52,018 nt of DNA from an uncultured Muribaculaceae bacterium (lineage in GTDB: Bacteria; Bacteroidota; Bacteroidia; Bacteroidales; Muribaculaceae): contig CAJOFH010000014.1 in the NCBI GenBank assembly GCA_905233845.1, positions 1 to 52,018 of the forward strand, given 5' to 3'. Positions 47,995-52,018 of the stretch are shown here, piece by piece. The notes beneath the pieces were generated by a model. The model saw nothing but the letters and a program-made list of their open reading frames with translations, was not told where the DNA came from and ran no database searches. The translations under genes were made by a program, and so were the position numbers. Positions within the stretch are counted from its first letter, which is position 1; every line of letters starts with the position of its first letter.

Positions 47995-48939
47995 TCACCT
48001 GTTAATCGCCTTCATCAGGAAGTCTTCTCCAAAATAGGAGAGGAGGCAGGCGATTTTGTTTTTCAGGCGTACCTTCCTGTCTTTCAGGCATGAGTTGCGC
48101 ATGGTTTTGATATACTCCCAGCAGCGTTCCTTGGTGGGTTGCCACTGCAGGTCGCTGGCGGGCATCAGCCGCAGCATGTTGAAGCTGGCGCTCAGGCGAC
48201 GGCTGCGAACCGCTGGCAGGTATTGAGGTGCCTCGCTGGCCACTTGCTCCTCGAGTTTCTCGAGATGGTCGAGCACCTGAGTGCGCCTGAGCGACATGGT
48301 GGTGATGATGCTGCCCGGGCGGTGCATGTAGTAGTACATGGGTGCTTTGAGCAGCGCCACCTTCTTCACCTTGCGCAGGAGTGGGTAGATGACGGCAAGA
48401 TCTTCATAGAGAGCCCCTTCGGGAAATCGCAGGTCATGGAAGAGCTGCATCTCAAAGAGTCTGCTGCATGCCGAGTGGTTGAGTCGTCGCTGGTAGAAGA
48501 CGCTGTTGATGGCTTCTTCCTGCGTATAGGTGGTGACGCGTGGATTTCGGGTCTTTACCTTGCGTGGTGTGTCGCCGTCGTTGAGTTCCTGCCAAGTGCA
48601 TACCGCGATTGGTGCCCCAGTGGAGTGAGCTGTTTCCAAAAGCAGCTCCACAAAGCTTGGATGCACATAGTCGTCGGCGTCGATAAAGGTCACATAGTTG
48701 CCGCGCGCTATCTCCAACCCGGCGTTGCGTGCGTCGCTCAGCCCGCCATTTTCCTTGTGTATGACTCTGATGCGAGAGTCTTTAAGGGCGTACTCGTCGC
48801 ACATGTCGCCGCTGATGTCGATACTGCCGTCGTCCACGAGGATTATCTCGAGGTCGGTGTAGGTTTGCGCCAAGACCGAGTCGACACACCGCGCAAGATA
48901 ATCCTGCACGTTATAGACCGGTATGATGACGCTTACCAT
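47995..48939 (-). CDS. family 2 glycosyltransferase
   Basis: 314 residues. GT2 A-fold: MVSVIIPVYNVQDYLARCVD, LEIILVDDGSIDISGDMCDE, VIHKENGGLSDARNAGLEIA and YVTFIDADDYVHPSFVELLL with the DADD metal site. Later LRFPEGALYEDLAVIYPLLR and YYYMHRPGSIITT are typical of enzymes making surface polysaccharides. It is a single gene, not within a capsule cluster. The stop codon lies inside a purine-rich word repeat, so the very C-terminus (KAINR) may have been altered by the repeat. Confidence 0.9.
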   Translation of the reverse strand: MVSVIIPVYNVQDYLARCVDSVLAQTYTDLEIILVDDGSIDISGDMCDEYALKDSRIRVIHKENGGLSDARNAGLEIARGNYVTFIDADDYVHPSFVELLLETAHSTGAPIAVCTWQELNDGDTPRKVKTRNPRVTTYTQEEAINSVFYQRRLNHSACSRLFEMQLFHDLRFPEGALYEDLAVIYPLLRKVKKVALLKAPMYYYMHRPGSIITTMSLRRTQVLDHLEKLEEQVASEAPQYLPAVRSRRLSASFNMLRLMPASDLQWQPTKERCWEYIKTMRNSCLKDRKVRLKNKIACLLSYFGEDFLMKAINR

Positions 48940-48952
48940 AGTTTTTTATAAA

Positions 48953-49030
48953 TGCATAATGCACAATTCACAATGCACAATTGGGCTGCGCTGAAAAAAA
49001 TGCATAATTCATAATTCACAATGCACAATT
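48953..49030 (+). repeat. word-repeat family A upstream of the glycosyltransferase
   Basis: Words TGCATAATGCACAATTCACA, ATGCACAATT, GGGCTGCGC, then TGCATAATTCATAATTCACA, ATGCACAATTGG. Confidence 0.7.
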
Positions 49031-49071
49031 GGTTTATGCCTTGAATAATGCAAAATGAAAATAATTAATTG

Positions 49072-49437
49072 CTATATATTTTTTTCGAATGAGGTTTTTA
49101 CGATTGCCATTAGAATTCTAATTAATTCTTTGCAGTCGGCTAACATTTCCTCTCCTTTATCAAGGGGGATATACCCACTTTCTTGCAGCAATTCTAGCCA
49201 ATACTCGGTTTCGCTTGCTTCTTTTAAGGAGATATTCATCTTTGCCCCAAAATCAGCATTCGATTGGCCTCTGATGGCTTCTTTTACATTTGCACCAATG
49301 CTTGTTGCCGAACGTAGGAACTGCTTTGATAGCACATGCTCTCGTTTTTCTTCAATCAGATATTTATATAGTTTTATTGAACGCAGAGCAAATGCCTTGC
49401 TTTTCACAACTATAACGTTTTCGTTATCCGATTTCAT
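49072..49437 (-). CDS. four-helix-bundle protein (23S rRNA intervening-sequence type)
   Basis: 121 residues of the S23/TIGR02436 family: KSKAFALRSIKLYKYLIEEK, then VLSKQFLRSATSIGANVKEA, MNISLKEASETEYWLELLQE and a last helix with CKELIRILMAIVKTSFE. Members were first seen in intervening sequences of 23S rRNA genes and are now found as stand-alone genes near mobile DNA. They form small oligomeric bundles; the function is not known. Flanked on both sides by word repeats (48953-49030 and 49471-49505). Confidence 0.9.
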   Translation of the reverse strand: MKSDNENVIVVKSKAFALRSIKLYKYLIEEKREHVLSKQFLRSATSIGANVKEAIRGQSNADFGAKMNISLKEASETEYWLELLQESGYIPLDKGEEMLADCKELIRILMAIVKTSFEKNI

Positions 49438-49470
49438 TATTATTAATTAAAATATTAATAATTAAAAACA

Positions 49471-49505
49471 TTGTGCATTATGCATTATGCATTGTGCATT
49501 GAGCA
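49471..49505 (+). repeat. word-repeat family A next to the cysS stop codon
   Basis: TGTGCATTATGCATTATGCA, TTGTGCATTGAGCAT; on the minus strand the cysS stop codon TAA is followed at once by TGCTCAATGCACAATGCATA. Confidence 0.75.
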
Positions 49506-50981
49506 TTAGCGTACTTTCCACTCGAAGCCGTCCTTGGTGTCCTTCACGTCGAAGCCTGCTTCGTTCAGGCGGTCGCGAATCAGGTCGCTGGTTGCCCAGT
49601 CCTTATTGGCCTTGGCAGCTTTGCGCATCTCCAGGAGCAGGTCCACGGCCTTGCGGTAAGGCTCAAGATTCACGTTGTCGCCGCCGGCAGCGTCGTCACG
49701 CAGACCCAGCACGTCGAAAGCGTAGGTTTGGAACGTAGCCTTCAGCGCGTCGATGTCCTCTTGTGAGAGGGTAGCGTTGCCGTCGTTCACCTGGTTGATG
49801 ACCTTGCAGGCGTCGAAGAGCGTGGCAATCACCTGTGCTGTGTTCAGGTCGTCGTTCATCGCCTCGGCGCAGCGTGCCGCAAAGTCGTCGAGCGTGATGC
49901 TGCTGGCGTCGGCGGCCTTCAGCTCGTTCAGGCGGTGCCATCCGTCCATCATGCGCTCGTAGGCCTTCTCGGCGGCTTGCAGAGCGGCATTCGAGAAGTC
50001 GACGGTGCCGCGGTAGTGGGCCTGCAGGATGAAGAAGCGAATCGTCATGGGCGTGTAGGCCTGTTCCAGCATCTTGTGGCTGCCGGTGAAGAACTCTTCG
50101 AGGGTGATGAAGTTACCCAGCGACTTACCCATCTTCTGTCCGTTGATGGTGATCATGTTGTTGTGCATCCAGTAGCGCACCATGTCGTCGCCCTGGCTCG
50201 CCACAGCCTGTGCTATCTCGCACTCGTGGTGCGGGAACACCAGGTCCATGCCTCCGCCGTGGATGTCGAAGTGGCTGCCCAGGTATTTGCGGCCCATGGC
50301 GGTGCACTCGCAGTGCCAGCCGGGGAAACCGTCGCTCCAGGGCGAGGGCCACCGCATGATGTGCTCGGGCTGAGCTTTCTTCCACAGGGCGAAGTCGGCC
50401 TGGTTGCGCTTCTCGTCCACGCCGTCGAGCGTGCGTGTGTTGTTTATCACGTCGTCAAGGTTGCGGCCGCTCAGCACGCCGTAGTGGTGGTCTTTGTTAT
50501 ACTTCTCCACGTCGAAATACACGCTGCCGTTGCTCTCGTAGGCGTAGCCGTTGTCCAGGATTTCTTTCACCAGCTCCTCCTGCTCGATGATATGGCCGGT
50601 GGCGTGAGGCTCGATGCTAGGTGGCAGCACGTTCAGCGCTGCCATCGCAGCGTGGTAGCGGTTGGTGTAGTACTGCGCCACTTCCATGGGCTCCAACTGC
50701 TCCAGACGCGCCTTCTTTGCGATTTTGTCCTCGCCTTCGTCGGCGTCGTGCTCCAGATGGCCCACGTCGGTGATGTTGCGCACGTAGCGCACCTTATAGC
50801 CCAGATGCTTGAGGTAGCGGAACAGCACGTCGAAGGTGATTGACGGGCGGGCATGGCCCAGATGTGGGTCGCCATAAACGGTGGGACCGCACACATACAT
50901 GCCCACATTAGGCTCCTGCAAGGGCTTAAACAGCTCCTTCCTCCGAGTCAAAGTGTTGTATATAAACAATTGATTATTCAT
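49506..50981 (-). CDS. cysS: cysteine--tRNA ligase
   Basis: 491 residues, class I. HIGH motif as HLGH (40-43) after the zinc Cys31 in YVCGPTVYG; the other zinc ligands Cys224 (GWHCEC) and His251/Cys254 (FPHHECE); KMSKS motif as KMGKS (283-287). The last part is the helical DALR-type domain and a C-terminal tail ending in DGFEWKVR. It charges tRNA-Cys. Single gene; the GC-rich coding region differs from the AT-rich flanks but not from other housekeeping genes here. Confidence 0.98.
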   Translation of the reverse strand: MNNQLFIYNTLTRRKELFKPLQEPNVGMYVCGPTVYGDPHLGHARPSITFDVLFRYLKHLGYKVRYVRNITDVGHLEHDADEGEDKIAKKARLEQLEPMEVAQYYTNRYHAAMAALNVLPPSIEPHATGHIIEQEELVKEILDNGYAYESNGSVYFDVEKYNKDHHYGVLSGRNLDDVINNTRTLDGVDEKRNQADFALWKKAQPEHIMRWPSPWSDGFPGWHCECTAMGRKYLGSHFDIHGGGMDLVFPHHECEIAQAVASQGDDMVRYWMHNNMITINGQKMGKSLGNFITLEEFFTGSHKMLEQAYTPMTIRFFILQAHYRGTVDFSNAALQAAEKAYERMMDGWHRLNELKAADASSITLDDFAARCAEAMNDDLNTAQVIATLFDACKVINQVNDGNATLSQEDIDALKATFQTYAFDVLGLRDDAAGGDNVNLEPYRKAVDLLLEMRKAAKANKDWATSDLIRDRLNEAGFDVKDTKDGFEWKVR

Positions 50982-50995
50982 TAGTTGTCATTTTT

Positions 50996-51132
50996 GCCAC
51001 TCCTGTGGAGTGGAAATTAAAGAGCCAAGGCTCTAAAATTTGTTTTATAATTGTTGCGACTTCGTTGCTAAAATTTTAGTGCGAAGCTCCATTTCAATTT
51101 TAGCGAAGCTTTAATTTCCGGCATAAGCCGGC
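50996..51132. repeat. nested palindromic element between cysS and DUF3467
   Basis: About 137 bases made of hairpins inside a larger inverted repeat: GGAAATTAAAG (51012-51022) and CTTTAATTTCC (51109-51119) are the outer arms. Outside them lie CCACTCC-tgt-GGAGTGG (50997-51013) and CCGG-cataag-CCGG (51118-51131). Inside lie AGAGCC-AA-GGCTCT-like (51021-51034) and GCTAAAATTTTAG .. CAATTTTAGC (51067-51104). No coding sequence. Confidence 0.6.
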
Positions 51133-51137
51133 AAAAT

Positions 51138-51227
51138 TGAGCATTATGCATTGAGCATTGTGCATTGAGCATTGAGCATTGAGCATTCTGCATTGAGCAT
51201 TGTGCATTGAGCATTGTGCATTGTGCA
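51138..51227 (+). repeat. word-repeat family A, long array
   Basis: At least nine consecutive words of the form GCATTGAGCATT, GCATTGTGCATT, GCATTATGCATT in 90 bases, directly beside the stop codon of DUF3467 (51234-51236). Confidence 0.85.
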
Positions 51228-51233
51228 AAGCGC

Positions 51234-51557
51234 TTATGCTTGTCCCTTGGGGAGGGGGAAGTCCATGATGCTGCTGTTGGGGTTGTTGATTTTGCGGGGC
51301 TTGATCTCGCCGAATTGTGCCTCATACTTGTCGATGTTCTCCTTCATGGCGAACAGCAGCTGCTTGGCATTCTCGGGAGTCATGATGATGCGGCTCTGAA
51401 CGCGTGCCTTGGGGGTGTTGGGAGCCACGAATATCATGTCCAGCACAAAGTCGTTGGGTGAGTGAGAGATAACGGCAAGGTTCGCGTAGCGGCCCTGCAT
51501 CTCATCGGTGGGAACCTCAATCTGAATCTGGTTCTGTTTCTTGTTCTCGTTTGCCAT
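51234..51557 (-). CDS. DUF3467 protein
   Basis: 107 residues, complete. The family pattern is clear: QIEVPTDEMQGRYANLAVIS, HSPNDFVLDMIFVAPNTPKA, RVQSRIIMTPENAKQLLFAM and ENIDKYEAQFGEI. It is a small cytoplasmic protein found in most Bacteroidetes, often beside RNA polymerase or translation genes; the function is unknown. -7 box TACCTTTG at 51605-51598. Confidence 0.93.
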   Translation of the reverse strand: MANENKKQNQIQIEVPTDEMQGRYANLAVISHSPNDFVLDMIFVAPNTPKARVQSRIIMTPENAKQLLFAMKENIDKYEAQFGEIKPRKINNPNSSIMDFPLPKGQA

Positions 51558-51597
51558 TTTTATAATATGTTTTAATAGTTAATATTCAATTAGAGTA

Positions 51598-51605
51598 CAA
51601 AGGTA
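51598..51605 (-). promoter_or_regulatory. -7 box of the DUF3467 gene
   Basis: TACCTTTG on the minus strand, about 40 bases before the start codon. Confidence 0.5.
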
Positions 51606-51633
51606 CAAATTTTTTTGCTTCCAAAAAAATTAT

Positions 51634-51944
51634 AGGGGAGAGGGAAGGGATAAATGCAGAATGCATTTCAGGGGAGAGGGAAGTGGTGAGAGGGGAGGGC
51701 CATCCGCAGTTTGTTCTCCCTGTATCGCAAGCCATTCTCTTGTTCTTTCTGTCCAAGTATTCTGTGACACAGTCATCGACAAATACAAGCTAATCTCGCA
51801 AAACTCACGAAAAAAGTCAAACGATTAAAACGATTAATCAGTTAAAGTTTGCATGGCAGACATGCGAAATCACGTCCAGTCTGTTGCGTTGTCAACGCAA
51901 CTTCTATTTTTATCAATGTATACCCGAGTTCGGGATAAGCTCTA
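51634..51944. other. intergenic stretch with word repeats and short palindromes
   Basis: 51634-51697 holds purine-rich words (GGGGAGAGGGAAG, GGTGAGAGGGGAG) around AATGCAGAATGCATTTCAGG. The same GCAGAATGCATTTCAGG occurs at 47874-47891. Further on are a perfect palindrome GTTGCGTTGTCAACGCAAC near 51884-51902 and a small hairpin ACCCGAGTTCGGGA near 51922. No gene was found. Confidence 0.5.
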
Positions 51945-52018
51945 TCAAAAAATCGTCAGTTGAGGCGATTGTTCAATGTAGAACCCTCTAATGGCAGTGG
52001 GTTTGTTGTCAAAGAAGC
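51945..52018 (-). CDS. possible 3' end of a gene cut by the window edge
   Basis: On the minus strand a frame enters from the window edge and reads ..FFDNKPTAIRGFYIEQSPQL-TIF before TGA at 51947-51945. The composition is protein-like and a hairpin follows downstream. Too short to identify; a second frame is also open for 20 codons. Confidence 0.25.
   Translation of the reverse strand, partial: FFDNKPTAIRGFYIEQSPQLTIF

Noticed and set aside
49935-50843. 302-codon plus-strand frame opposite cysS
   Set aside because: Mirror frame of a GC-rich conserved gene with His/Val-rich composition.
51884-51902. Attachment site (perfect palindrome)
   Set aside because: A 19-base palindrome alone is not evidence; no integrase or duplicated flank is visible in the window.

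Overview
The window looks like a chromosomal segment of a gut-type Bacteroidales, probably Muribaculaceae or a Prevotella relative. Direct signs are the many promoters of the Bacteroidetes form (TTTG, 19-21 bases, TAnnTTTG), the MurF-Alr fusion, GSCFA, DUF3667, DUF2752 and OMP_b-brl genes, and a short C-terminal sorting-like tail on several secreted proteins. The family-level assignment is inference. Every call rests on reading the sequence; no database search was run.

Left part (1-6.5 kb): a truncated Crp/Fnr-type regulator, an AbiEi/AbiEii-type toxin-antitoxin pair on the minus strand with two identical operator-like inverted repeats, a TPR-membrane-HTH regulator, a broken small secreted protein and a secreted protein. 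From 6.5 to 18 kb: a phage tail/stabilisation-like propeller protein standing alone, a phosphodiester-glycosidase protein with a dockerin, a nucleotide pyrophosphatase/phosphodiesterase-like enzyme, a subtilisin with a DUF3667 partner, and small periplasmic proteins, with palindromic MITE-like elements between them.

From 18 to 30 kb: a nitroreductase-like (PPOX) gene killed by one stop codon, a small phage-like gene, a RhuM-like/membrane fusion, an ABC permease broken at a run of eight T, an outer-membrane beta-barrel protein, a secreted carbohydrate-module protein, CstA, a tRNA-Arg(ACG) and a secreted protein. From 29 to 37 kb lies the housekeeping core: a minus-strand cluster glyS, FKBP, GYF/CD225, DUF2752, glycosyltransferase, and a plus-strand pair GSCFA, murF-alr.

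From 37 to 52 kb: a Cys/His-rich secreted protein, a 1739-residue secreted leucine-rich-repeat protein with starch-binding-like modules, DUF3108, an OMP, a complete orphan terminase large subunit, a glycosyltransferase, a four-helix-bundle protein, cysS and DUF3467.

Two features run through the whole window. First, three phage-type genes lie singly among host genes, all on the minus strand, each with its own host-type -7 box. Second, the intergenic spaces are filled with families of short degenerate 'word' repeats, several of which begin exactly at a stop codon.
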